47,109 nt of DNA from CAZKRU01 sp964555235. GTDB taxonomy: Bacteria; Verrucomicrobiota; Verrucomicrobiia; Methylacidiphilales; CAMAQI01. The notes under the pieces were generated by a model. It did not search any database. It worked only from the letters and a program-made list of their open reading frames with translations, and was not told the origin of the DNA. The position numbers and the translations under genes were made by a program. This document shows, one piece after another, positions 23,401 to 31,434 of this stretch (positions are counted from its first letter, which is position 1; the number at the start of each line of letters is the position of its first letter). Where the stretch lies: NCBI GenBank assembly GCA_964555235.1, contig CAZKRU010000028.1:1-47109 (forward strand). The letters are read 5' to 3'.

Positions 23401-26400
23401 CCAGAATGATCGTCCCAGAATCCCTCAACGTCACATTCCGGCCTGTCGTAATCCCCACCGTGCTGAAATTATTCGTCGTCGTGCTTAACGTGATATCCCC
23501 CGTTGTCCCTGCAGCCAGTGTCGTCACCCCGGTCACCGCTAACGCCCCTGTTTGAGTCAATGCGCCAGCCGTCGTCACCCCCAGCGTTCCACTCACTGTG
23601 CTCGCTCCCAAGATCATCGCACCCGCATCCCTCAATATCACATTGCGACCCGAGGTGATTCCGATGGTACTGAAATTATTCGTTGTCGTGCTTAACGTGA
23701 TATCATTTGCCGCACCCGCCGCCAGCGTCGTCACTCCGGTTACCGTCAATGCCCCGCTCTGTGTAATCGCTCCGGTCGTCGTCACTCCCAACGTCCCACT
23801 CACCGTGCTCGTTCCCAAAATCAATGCATTACTATCTGTCAGCAACACATTCCGACCCGTCGTCACTCCAACCGTACTAAAATTATTCGTTGCGGTACTC
23901 AGCGTAATATCCCCCGTCGTCCCTGCGGCCAACGTCGTCACCCCCGTTACCGTTAACGCCCCCGTCTGAGTAATCGCGCCGACACTCGTCACTCCCAACG
24001 TCCCGCTCACCGTACTCGCTCCCAGAATGATCGTCCCAGAATCCCTCAACGTCACATTCCGGCCCGTCGTAATCCCCACGGTACTGAAATTATTCGTTGT
24101 TGTGCTTAATGTGATATCATTTGCCGCACCCGCCGCCAGCGTCGTCACTCCGGTCACCGTCAATGCCCCGCTCTGCGTAATCGCTCCGGTCGTCGTCACT
24201 CCATACGTCCCACTCACCGTGCTCGTTCCCAAAATCAATGCATTACTATCCGTCAGCAATACATTCCGACCCGTCGTCACTCCAACCGTACTAAAATTAT
24301 TCGTTGCGGTACTCAGCGTAATATCCCCCGTCGTCCCTGCGGCCAACGTCGTCACTCCGGTCACCGTTAATGCCCCCGTTTGAGTAATCGCGCCGACACT
24401 CGTCACCCCAAGGGTCCCGCTCACCGTGCTTGCCCCCAAGATAATGGTTCCCGAATCCCTCAACGTCACATTCCGACCTGACGTCACTCCAACCGTACTA
24501 AAATTATTTGTCGATGTGCTCAACGTAATATCTCCCGTCGTTCCCGCCGCCAACGTCGTCACTCCCGTCACTACTAACGCCCCAGTTTGCGTCAATGCAC
24601 CAACGGTCGTCACCCCCAGTGTTCCACTCACCGTGCTTGCTCCCAAGATCATCGCACCCGCATCCCTCAATGTTACATTCCGGCCCGACGTCACTCCGAT
24701 CGTACTAAAATTATTTGTCGATGTGCTCAACGTAATATCATTGGCCGCTCCGACCGCCAGAGTACTCACCCCCGTCACCGTCAACGTTCCGCTTTGTGTA
24801 ATCGCTCCGGTTGTCGTCACACCCAACGTACCGCTCACCGTACTCGCCCCCAAGATCAGTGCATTACTATCTGTCAGCAATACATTCCGACCCGTTGTAA
24901 TCCCGACGGTGCTAAAATTATTCGCCGCCGTGCTCAACGTGATATCCCCCGTCGTCCCCGCCGCCAACGTCGTTATCCCCGTCACCGCTAAAGCTCCAGT
25001 TTGCGTGATGGTGCCGACGCTCGTCACCCCAAGGGTCCCGCTCACCGTGCTTGCCCCCAAGATAATGGCTCCCGCATCCCTCAATGTTACATTCCGACCC
25101 GACGTCACTCCGACCGTGCTGAAATTATTCGTCGATGTGCTCAACGTAATGTCATTGGCGGCACCCGCCGCCAACGTGCTCACCCCCGTCACTGTCAGGG
25201 CGCCACTCTGCGTGATCGCTCCCGACGTGGTAACTCCATAGGTCCCACTCACGGTGCTTGTTCCCAAGATCAGTGCGTTACTATCCGTCAAAGCAACATT
25301 GTTTCCAGTGGTGATTCCCACTGTGCTAAAGTTGTTTCCCGCGTTGCTCAAGGTGATATTGTTCGCAGCTCCTGACGCCAAGGTCGTTGTCCCGGTAATG
25401 ACCAAGGCTCCCGTCTGAGTGATCGCTCCGGTCGAAGTCACTCCCAATGTTCCTCCCACCGTTGCAGCCCCCAAACTAATCGTCGTCCCTGAGACCGACA
25501 AATTTCCTCCAAGCGTTGTAATGGCCGCGGATGTCGTGACGCCGGTTCCTGCAACCAGTGACACATTTAAGTTCCCCGACGAAGTCCCAATGGTCTGATT
25601 CACCGTAATTGAACCGTTAGCATTGAGAATCAAAGTTGCCGCACCACCCGCCGTCTTACTAATCGCCGAAGAGACTAAAATATTACCGGCTTGGACTCCT
25701 GCCCCAGTCGTTGTAATCGTTACACTCGTTCCAGCCGAGAGACTTGAATTAATGGTCGCCACATTAATTGTTGAAGAATTCGCCGAAGGGGTCCAGACAT
25801 TCGGGTTCGCTCCGGAAAAACTCCCATTCGCTGTCGCCGCCGCGATCGTCACATCGTAAGGATCCAAGAGCCATTCGCCGCCAATCCCCGCAATTCCCAA
25901 ACCATAAACCTGAAGATTATTGTGACTCGAGGTTTCAATAAAACCACCCGTTCCAGCCCCTGCACCGGTCGCGCGGATCGTCCCATAAAAACCGGTGTAA
26001 TCATCCGACCAAAGTATGACCTTCCCTCCCTTTCCGTCGGCAATTGCCGAGGCGTCCACGAATGCATTCTCATCCATATAAACCGATTTCGCTCGTCGGA
26101 TATTCGGATTTTTTCCAAGATAATCCCCACCGACTAAAATCTCTCCCCCTCCGGAGTCGCCCATAGCTTGGACGGTCGATCCTGACATCAGTCCCACCTC
26201 TTCACCTAACAAATAAATCGTTCCCCCAACCACCCCGCTTGCGTCGATGACTCCTTCGTTCAGGGTCCGAGTCCCCTCCATCCGAACATGTCCACCGGTT
26301 CCGTTGCCATTGCGAGAGGAAATCAATCCAGAATTTTTAACCAGTCCTTGATTTGAAACCAAACGGACCGAACCATTTTCTCCCCGCACCATCCCCGTCG

Positions 26401-27232
26401 CACGGACCGAACCCCCGTTGTTCACCGCCATCGCATACTCATTTCCCCCCGCCGCTTTCATCTCCGCGCGAACCGCCGCAATCTGACCCGTATTCATAAC
26501 CGCACCACTGGCACTCGTTGCCTTCACAAAAACCCGCTCATCTCCCTCTCTCGCAATCAAAACTTCAGTGCCGCCCGCCAAACCAACCGTTCCTTTGGGA
26601 GCTTCAATTTTCCCTAAATTCTCCACTTCCCTCGCAATTAAAAAAACATCTCCGTCCAAGGCCCGAATCGTCCCCTCATTACGAATCTTCGCGGTCGAAT
26701 CCCCCTTAAAAACTTGATCCCCACCCTTCACGAAATCTTCGTCTTTCACATTCAGCGTTGACGCAATAAATCCTGCCGTATCAATCACGGCTCCAGCGCC
26801 CACCGTAATTCCATTCGGATTAATCAGAAAGACCTGACCATTCGACTGCAGCGTTCCCAGAATGTTCGACGGATTTCCGGAGACGACGCGATTCAGAACC
26901 GCGCTGCTGGAGGAGGGTTGAAGAAACCGCGTTAATTCTCCACGATCAATTGAAAAATCCTGCCAGTTGATGATGGAGCGATCCGTAGAAGTCGTGACCG
27001 TCAACGTCGATCCGCTTTGGTCAAAAGAGGCCCCCCCCGCAACCACGGTTCCTCCCGTCGGATTGGCATACAGTCCCACCGGTACTGAGGCATAGCCAAA
27101 GAGGTAAATCAGAAGCATGAAAGAAGCGTATTTTCGACGACTTCTCTCCGAAATTGTAATATTTTTCCTTTTCAAGATATCCGTGGTTTCAACCCCGATG
27201 TGGATTCGCTTATTTCTCGGCCTCATCCACAT
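20492..27232 (-). CDS. Giant TpsA filamentous-haemagglutinin-like adhesin
   Basis: The 2246-residue product has a long charged N-terminus with a hydrophobic segment (about 39-55), in the manner of extended TPS signal peptides. The TPS domain follows (about 57-300) with INWQDFSIDRGE, LNRVVSGNPSNILGTLQSNGQVFLINPNGITV; NPNGI is the family hallmark. Residues of about 632-2015 are about twenty repeats of 69 residues built on TNNFSTVGVTSGRNV, ASTVSGTLGVT and GAITQSGALTVTG, which should extend a right-handed beta-helix. The C-terminal 230 residues include a Pro-rich segment (GPPLPPSPVPPPS). No toxin domain is visible, so adhesion is more likely than contact-dependent inhibition. The partner TpsB follows. 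The start is one of two nearby ATGs (27232, 27226). Confidence 0.93.
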   Translation of the reverse strand: MWMRPRNKRIHIGVETTDILKRKNITISERSRRKYASFMLLIYLFGYASVPVGLYANPTGGTVVAGGASFDQSGSTLTVTTSTDRSIINWQDFSIDRGELTRFLQPSSSSAVLNRVVSGNPSNILGTLQSNGQVFLINPNGITVGAGAVIDTAGFIASTLNVKDEDFVKGGDQVFKGDSTAKIRNEGTIRALDGDVFLIAREVENLGKIEAPKGTVGLAGGTEVLIAREGDERVFVKATSASGAVMNTGQIAAVRAEMKAAGGNEYAMAVNNGGSVRATGMVRGENGSVRLVSNQGLVKNSGLISSRNGNGTGGHVRMEGTRTLNEGVIDASGVVGGTIYLLGEEVGLMSGSTVQAMGDSGGGEILVGGDYLGKNPNIRRAKSVYMDENAFVDASAIADGKGGKVILWSDDYTGFYGTIRATGAGAGTGGFIETSSHNNLQVYGLGIAGIGGEWLLDPYDVTIAAATANGSFSGANPNVWTPSANSSTINVATINSSLSAGTSVTITTTGAGVQAGNILVSSAISKTAGGAATLILNANGSITVNQTIGTSSGNLNVSLVAGTGVTTSAAITTLGGNLSVSGTTISLGAATVGGTLGVTSTGAITQTGALVITGTTTLASGAANNITLSNAGNNFSTVGITTGNNVALTDSNALILGTSTVSGTYGVTTSGAITQSGALTVTGVSTLAAGAANDITLSTSTNNFSTVGVTSGRNVTLRDAGAIILGASTVSGTLGVTSVGTITQTGALAVTGITTLAAGTTGDITLSTAANNFSTVGITTGRNVLLTDSNALILGASTVSGTLGVTTTGAITQSGTLTVTGVSTLAVGAANDITLSTSTNNFSTIGVTSGRNVTLRDAGAMILGASTVSGTLGVTTVGALTQTGALVVTGVTTLAAGTTGDITLSTSTNNFSTVGVTSGRNVTLRDSGTIILGASTVSGTLGVTSVGAITQTGALTVTGVTTLAAGTTGDITLSTATNNFSTVGVTTGRNVLLTDSNALILGTSTVSGTYGVTTTGAITQSGALTVTGVTTLAAGAANDITLSTTTNNFSTVGITTGRNVTLRDSGTIILGASTVSGTLGVTSVGAITQTGALTVTGVTTLAAGTTGDITLSTATNNFSTVGVTTGRNVLLTDSNALILGTSTVSGTLGVTTTGAITQSGALTVTGVTTLAAGAANDITLSTTTNNFSTIGITSGRNVILRDAGAMILGASTVSGTLGVTTAGALTQTGALAVTGVTTLAAGTTGDITLSTTTNNFSTVGITTGRNVTLRDSGTIILGASTVSGTLGVTSVGAITQTGALTVTGVTTLAAGTTGDITLSTTTNNFSTVGITSGRNVNLVDANAIALGASTVSGTLAVTATTASISNTGALVVTGNSTFTANAASADIIIGNAGNNFTGTVAFVGSGGLRNITISDTTALALGAQTLTGNLSVTSGALTQTGVLVIAGTTTLASGTANDITLNNASNNFGTVAITSGRNVLLADINTLAFGASTVTGTLGVTTAGAITQSGAMTVSGISTLAVGTGNDITLSTSTNNFSTVGVTSGRNVTLRDAGAIILGASTVSGTLGVTSVGAITQSGALTVTGVTTLAAGTTGDITLSTATNNFSAVGVTSGRNVTLRDSGAIILGASTVSGTFALTSAGSVTQSGALVVAGVSTFAAGATNDITLSTATNNFSTVGITTGRNVLLTDSNALILGASTVSGTLGVTTTGAITQSGTLTVTGVSTLAAGVANDITLSTATNNFSTLGVTSGLNVLLANSNALILAASTVSGTLGVATVGAITQSGALTVTGATTLAAGVGNNITLSTVTNNFSTVGIISGNNVLLTDSNALVLGASTVNGTLGVTASGSLTQSGALAVTGLTTLAVGAGNDIALNHVANNFSAVGVTSGRNVLLADSNALILGASTVSGTLGVATSGAITQSGALVVTGATTMEAGAVNNITLSTSTNNFNTIGIISANQVTLMDRNAIDLGASTVSGTLNLNAGGAVTDSGNLSINRLTASSGGAITLDASSITIGSIGNVSRAGALYIGNTGTNLTVDGVWSGSNTANDITLLTGGDLTLASGASMISTGTGNLVLSTTGDFKNLVGPAVLSVAAGRFLVYSVSDQTVNKGGIASTDLYSKTYALNPPGTVEPGNHFVFQFLQGLTGPPLPPSPVPPPSNTVNFAGAPVNLVEVNGLPAMQGTMGLVEIGGVKQLVFEGQTSTAGIMDYSFRQSYDPISMTQTSSLVTSDLDSPSIRTKRTEG
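21190..25339. repeat. Tandem 207-bp repeats inside tpsA
   Basis: About twenty in-frame units of about 207 bp (69 codons) are seen. Two classes recur: RNVTLRDAGAIILGA with TQTG, and RNVLLTDSNALILG with TQSG. Neighbouring pairs are near copies, and units 4-5 resemble units 9-10, so five-unit blocks of about 1 kb appear to have been duplicated. Recombination between units could change the protein length. Confidence 0.85.
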
Positions 27233-27328
27233 TCACCCACTGCAATTCGTCCTATCATTTTTCCTCAGCGACAATAATCCTCATCCCGACAAGATTCATT
27301 TCCGCCGATTGAGCTTTTTACGTTAGTC

Positions 27329-27350
27329 AAGTGACAATCATTTGTCACTT
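27329..27350. promoter_or_regulatory. Perfect palindrome upstream of tpsA (candidate operator)
   Basis: AAGTGACAA and TTGTCACTT form a perfect 9-bp inverted repeat with a 4-base centre (TCAT), about 100 bases upstream of the tpsA start. No T-run follows on the minus strand, so a protein-binding site is more likely than a terminator. Confidence 0.5.
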
Positions 27351-27370
27351 ATAAAGATTACCCTTACGCA

Positions 27371-27389
27371 CTTATTTACGTAAAATAAG
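27371..27389. promoter_or_regulatory. Second dyad upstream of tpsA
   Basis: CTTATTT and AAATAAG flank a 5-base centre. It lies between the putative tpsA promoter (27409-27436) and the 27329-27350 palindrome, so both could control tpsA expression. Confidence 0.35.
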
Positions 27390-27408
27390 ATAAAAAGCAT
27401 TAACACCC

Positions 27409-27436
27409 ATAATATATCTGTGTTTTATTTTAACAA
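27409..27436 (-). promoter_or_regulatory. Candidate sigma-70 promoter for tpsA-tpsB
   Basis: Read on the minus strand, TTGTTA (27436-27431) and TATTAT (27414-27409) are separated by 16 bases in an AT-rich stretch. This gives a 5' leader of about 170 bases containing both palindromes. The match is moderate. Confidence 0.35.
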
Positions 27437-27480
27437 AACGATGCAAGTCATTCAAATATAGAATCTTACAATGTTAAATA

Positions 27481-28197
27481 TTAAGTAAGAAATGAGAGCC
27501 ATTTCTGAAAGTCCGATCTCAAAACGAAATGCTCGGACGGCAATGCCAGGGAAAGTACTTTTTTCCCAACACGGACACTCATCCAACGATAAGAAAAAAC
27601 CTGCCCATATCCTCCCTCAAACTCATTCTCAAACGCTTGAAAATCGCGAAGCGCCAAGGCTTTAAACGAAACTCCCAATCCACATCCAAAGATTTTTGAA
27701 AGCGCCTCTTTGGCGGTCCATGCCACTGTTAATCGCAGCGCTTGTCTCTCCAATGCGCTCTCATCCTCCAACCCGACTTCGCACAAAACCGTGTCGCGCT
27801 TCATCGCTTCCAAGCGTCCCTCTGAAATTACTTCGACATCAATTCCGACCGGATGCGACGCGGGAGTCACTGCGGCAAAGGCCCAGCCGTTCGAATGGGT
27901 TAAACTCACGGAGGTCGCAAAGGGACTCGGCGAAGCAATCCACGGTTGGCGATTAAATCCCGAAGCGATTTCGATCTCACTGAACTGGCGCGATTCCCCC
28001 CAAGCCTCCATTAACGCTTGCTTCAATAACAAACGCCCAGCGATCCACTCACTCCGACGCTTGGCATTGGAAATTTCCTGAAGCTTCGTGATTTCATTCG
28101 GATGAAGCGAATCCGTAGAATCCAGTTCCTCCGAAAAAGGAAACGCCCCCAGTACAAGATCCGGCCCTCCCTTCATCGGGAAACGCTGAAGCTTCAT
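27481..28197 (-). CDS. Sfp-type 4'-phosphopantetheinyl transferase
   Basis: The 238-residue product has the motifs of the Sfp/HetI superfamily: RRSEWIAGRLLLKQAL, SLTHSNGWAFAAVT, the Mg-binding GIDVE and the WTAKEALSKIFG catalytic segment with its Glu and Lys. It transfers phosphopantetheine from CoA to acyl- or peptidyl-carrier proteins. No carrier-protein or polyketide genes lie nearby, so it may serve fatty-acid or polyunsaturated-lipid synthesis elsewhere. The start at MKLQRFP is a choice by family length; the frame is open to a TTG at 28281. Confidence 0.85.
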   Translation of the reverse strand: MKLQRFPMKGGPDLVLGAFPFSEELDSTDSLHPNEITKLQEISNAKRRSEWIAGRLLLKQALMEAWGESRQFSEIEIASGFNRQPWIASPSPFATSVSLTHSNGWAFAAVTPASHPVGIDVEVISEGRLEAMKRDTVLCEVGLEDESALERQALRLTVAWTAKEALSKIFGCGLGVSFKALALRDFQAFENEFEGGYGQVFSYRWMSVRVGKKVLSLALPSEHFVLRSDFQKWLSFLT

Positions 28198-28318
28198 CTT
28201 CTCGTTCTGTTGCACTTCTTGATCCCTAGCCAGAATTCTGAGCAAAGCCAAGGCACTCTTTTCCCTTGCTCCCTCCTTCAATCCTCCTAGATTTCCTTTT
28301 TACTCTTAAAAGATCGCC

Positions 28319-29677
28319 ATGCCCTCTGTCTTTATCAAAACTTACGGCTGCCAGATGAATGAACGTGACTCAGAACAAGTCATGCGTCAGCTCTCCGCAC
28401 GCGGTTACGATCTCGCCCCCAGCGAACGCGAAGCCGATGTCATTCTCTTAAACACCTGCAGCGTGCGCGATATGGCCGAACAGCGCGCCATCGACAAGAT
28501 GCAGAATCTTCAACATCTCAAGAAAAAGAACCCCCGTCTCGTCCTCGGTTTTCTCGGATGCATGGCGCAGAGCCGCGGCAAATCCCTCATCGATTCCCTC
28601 CCGGATGTTGATCTCGTCGTTGGTACGCAAAAATTCCATGAAGTCGCCGATTACGTCGATCAACTTCGCGCGGAATCCAAAACAACCAAGCGCTCACAGC
28701 GTCATCCGATCGTCAATACCGAAGCCGAGGCCGGCTCTCAAAACACGATTCGGGAACACGTTCTTCAACCGAAGCAAGTCACCGCCTTTGTCTCAATCAT
28801 GCAGGGCTGCAACATGCACTGCACCTTCTGCATCGTTCCTTCCACTCGTGGAGAAGAACGCTCCCGACCGATCTCCGAAATTGTTCAGGAAGTCCAGATG
28901 CTCGCAGCCAATGGAGTCAAAGAGGTCACGCTCCTCGGACAAATCGTCAATCTTTACGGGCGTCACGAATTCCCAAAAGTCGGAGATCGCTCTCCTTTTG
29001 CCCAACTCCTCTATGCGGTCTGTGCCGTTCCCGGAATCCAACGGGTTCGCTTCACCTCTCCGCATCCGATCGGATTTAAAAAAGATATTATTCAGGCCTT
29101 TGCAGAACTTCCGAATCTCTGTGAACACATTCACATGCCGCTTCAGTCCGGGAGCAATCGAATCCTCAAAGCGATGCACCGTGCATACACCAAGGAACAT
29201 TATCGGAATCTCGTCCAGGAAATTCGAGCCTCGCGTCCTGGAATCGCCATCAGCACCGACATCATCGTCGGTTTTCCCGGCGAAACCGAAGAGGACTTCG
29301 CAGAAACCAAAGCGCTCATGGAAGAAGTGCAATTTGATCAAGGATTCATCTTCCGCTATTCACCGCGTCGTGATACTCCCGCCGCTACGATGCCAGATCA
29401 ATGGGACGAAGAAACGAAGATGCGACGCAATCAGGAAGCACTTGAAATTCTGAACCGAATCGTCAAAGAAAAAAGTAGCTCCCTCGTCGGCACCGAAACC
29501 GAAATCCTCATCGAAGGCGAAAGCAAAAACAACCGCCTTCGCTACGAAGGCCGCACCCGCTGCAACAAACTCGTCCTCGTCGACGCCAACCCACGATGGC
29601 TCGGAGAAATCCTCAACGTTCGAATCACCGAAACGACCGGATTTACGCATTATGCAGAGCCGGTGATTCAGATGTAA
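28319..29677 (+). CDS. miaB: tRNA-2-methylthio-N6-dimethylallyladenosine synthase MiaB
   Basis: The 452-residue product is a full-length radical-SAM methylthiotransferase. The N-terminal domain has Cys11 (KTYGCQMNERDSE), Cys47 (LLNTCSVRDMAEQRA) and Cys81 (LGCMAQ) for one cluster. The radical-SAM triad is Cys164, Cys168 and Cys171 (MQGCNMHCTFCIVPSTRG). A C-terminal TRAM domain begins near SSLVGTETEILIEGES. It methylthiolates A37 of tRNAs that read UNN codons. It is divergent from the Sfp-type gene and ends before a strong hairpin terminator. Confidence 0.96.
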   Translation: MPSVFIKTYGCQMNERDSEQVMRQLSARGYDLAPSEREADVILLNTCSVRDMAEQRAIDKMQNLQHLKKKNPRLVLGFLGCMAQSRGKSLIDSLPDVDLVVGTQKFHEVADYVDQLRAESKTTKRSQRHPIVNTEAEAGSQNTIREHVLQPKQVTAFVSIMQGCNMHCTFCIVPSTRGEERSRPISEIVQEVQMLAANGVKEVTLLGQIVNLYGRHEFPKVGDRSPFAQLLYAVCAVPGIQRVRFTSPHPIGFKKDIIQAFAELPNLCEHIHMPLQSGSNRILKAMHRAYTKEHYRNLVQEIRASRPGIAISTDIIVGFPGETEEDFAETKALMEEVQFDQGFIFRYSPRRDTPAATMPDQWDEETKMRRNQEALEILNRIVKEKSSSLVGTETEILIEGESKNNRLRYEGRTRCNKLVLVDANPRWLGEILNVRITETTGFTHYAEPVIQM

Positions 29678-29716
29678 AAAAGTCCATCCGATCTCGCGAA
29701 GGAAGGTTCGAAATTC

Positions 29717-29739
29717 AAACCAAAATGACTTTCTTGGCG
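29717..29739. repeat. Dispersed 23-base repeat, copy 1
   Basis: AAACCAAAATGACTTTCTTG followed by GCG matches 46871-46893 at 22 of 23 positions. Both copies are preceded by CTCGCGAAG within 25-40 bases, so they belong to one repeat family in intergenic DNA. Confidence 0.55.
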
Positions 29740-29780
29740 CCACTTCCATCTCATCCCAAAATCGTAAAACTTTGGGAGCT

Positions 29781-29811
29781 CTCCAGCAAAGCTGGAGGGT
29801 TTACCTTTTTC
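29781..29811 (+). terminator. Rho-independent terminator after miaB
   Basis: CTCCAGC-AAA-GCTGGAG is a perfect 7-bp stem with a 3-base loop (29781-29797), followed shortly by TTTACCTTTTT. It separates the convergent miaB and the minus-strand gene at 29814. Confidence 0.7.
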
Positions 29812-29813
29812 AA

Positions 29814-31295
29814 CTATGCCTTTTGCAGCGAATAAACAAACTGATCGAAGAGCGGAAGATATTCGGTCCATCCTGAAGTTTTTGCAGAGAGCAGGAGATA
29901 AATCCGATGCTTTGGATCAAGTTCCACGATGAATTCGCGTTGGGTATAGGGAATTCCGTCCCGTTGATAGGTGAATTCAACAAAGCCAAAAGGAAAGCCG
30001 GCCGGATGATCGCCGACGCGACATTGTAATTGAGCAAAGCCAGGATATCCCGCTTCCAACGTCGGAAGATAGTCCTCAAAAATTTCTTCCAAGGTTCGCG
30101 TCTGTACTCCGGGATCCGCCTTTTTCTCAAGAAAGATGGTTCCATCCCCTTTTTCCTCGGAAGGATCCATCAAGACGTAACCTTCCTCATGGGGAGCATC
30201 ACTCCACCCGTCGGGAACCACGAAGGAAAGCCCTTCAAAATCACGAATCTCGATACCGGCAATTTCTCCAGACGCCACTGAAGCCACAAAAACGGCAAAA
30301 AGCGGCTGGTACTTTGCCCATAAGGTCGAAGGGGCTGACGCACGCACCCAAAAATTCCCCGAAGGAAATTGGAAGACCATCAGAAATTCGGTGCAGGGAG
30401 TTTTTTCTCGAATAAAAGAATACTCGATCAAACTGATCTCCACTCCTTCCGCATCGGGTCCAGACCAACGCTTGATCTCTTGAAATGTCTGGAGGTCCTT
30501 CTTCAATCCAGCCACTCGCTCGGCGATCATGACCTCAGGAGTGACGGGGGTTCCCGAAGAACTCGGTACAAACTCAAGATGGAGTGAAGGCGTAATTCCT
30601 CCTTCAGTCACCGAAGCACTCAAAAGTTTTTTCTTGGCCCCGACCTCCTTCAAGCTCCAGCCCGAGGGGACATCAAAATTTACACCTTCCAGCTCAGCTC
30701 TCGTCGCTGAGGGCGCCTCGGCAGTCACAGGAGCAATCCGTGGTGGCTCGACGGCGGTTGGCGCAACAGGGGCGGGAGCTTCCACGTAGGGGAATAAAAA
30801 GGAGCGAACCACTTTTTCAAAAATAGCCTGGTACACTTCCGCCATCACATCGGCGACCGAAGTCATCAGATACAATCGCTTCGCCCCTTCCAAATCCATG
30901 AGAATCTCAGATTCGCGCAGCAAGGTCCCTTCGTAGACACAGGTATATTCCATCCGAGCGAGCGAAAAACCTTGATCATGCTTTTCAACCCGCTTCGAGA
31001 TCAAATGAAATTTCTCCTTCTTCTGGGTGAGCTCCTCGACCAAATCTCCCAAGGCTTCTTCCAACGTCTTGAACTCTGCACCGGACGCCTCCCTCAATTC
31101 AAAATAAAGATGCGCCTGCCAATCCCGCTCGATCTTTGGATTCACCACCAAAAGCCCGCCACTGGCATCATCCGACGTCCACCCTGCCGGCGGAATAAAT
31201 CCAAGGCCGTTAAATTGTAAATAGGGTGAGGTCGACCCTGACGGTTTCCCTATCGGAGTCTTGACTTTTATTCGGCTAATCAGCTGGGTCAACAT
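29814..31295 (-). CDS. Hypothetical protein of three tandem PsbP/DUF1795-like domains
   Basis: The 493-residue product has three repeats of about 130-150 residues, each opening with a variant of F-x-P-x-G-W: LGFIPPAGWTSDDAS (about 31), VNFDVPSGWSLKEV (about 203) and LSFVVPDGWSDAPH (about 357). Each goes on with a strand-rich segment ending in an ALE or TLEE helix and then FVEFTYxRDG-like strands. That pattern resembles DcrB/PsbP-type (DUF1795) folds. No signal peptide is seen, so it is probably cytoplasmic. A Pro/Ala/Val linker (about 175-198) joins the first two domains. Function is unknown. It stands alone between miaB and the sigma factor. Confidence 0.65.
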   Translation of the reverse strand: MLTQLISRIKVKTPIGKPSGSTSPYLQFNGLGFIPPAGWTSDDASGGLLVVNPKIERDWQAHLYFELREASGAEFKTLEEALGDLVEELTQKKEKFHLISKRVEKHDQGFSLARMEYTCVYEGTLLRESEILMDLEGAKRLYLMTSVADVMAEVYQAIFEKVVRSFLFPYVEAPAPVAPTAVEPPRIAPVTAEAPSATRAELEGVNFDVPSGWSLKEVGAKKKLLSASVTEGGITPSLHLEFVPSSSGTPVTPEVMIAERVAGLKKDLQTFQEIKRWSGPDAEGVEISLIEYSFIREKTPCTEFLMVFQFPSGNFWVRASAPSTLWAKYQPLFAVFVASVASGEIAGIEIRDFEGLSFVVPDGWSDAPHEEGYVLMDPSEEKGDGTIFLEKKADPGVQTRTLEEIFEDYLPTLEAGYPGFAQLQCRVGDHPAGFPFGFVEFTYQRDGIPYTQREFIVELDPKHRIYLLLSAKTSGWTEYLPLFDQFVYSLQKA

Positions 31296-31434
31296 GACAT
31301 TGGAAAGGTCGATTTTTGTCCTTAATATACGCTAACGTCCGTCCTTGAGGCGTCGAGGGAATTTTATTTTTTTCAAAGAACCACCTATTTTTCCTTTTCT
31401 CTTATGGAATTATCCCTAAGGATAAACATTGCTT

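Noticed and set aside
21474..25375. Long plus-strand open frames opposite tpsA (up to 274 codons), repetitive and Val/Pro-rich.
   Set aside because: They are the complement of the tandem tpsA repeats. They are open because the repeat unit lacks stops in that frame, with no ribosome-binding sites or family motifs.
20492..27232. CRISPR array or phage tail-fibre reading of the regular repeats near 21-25 kb.
   Set aside because: The 207-bp units are in frame within one gene with a TPS N-terminal domain and a TpsB partner. There are no short direct repeats with unique spacers.
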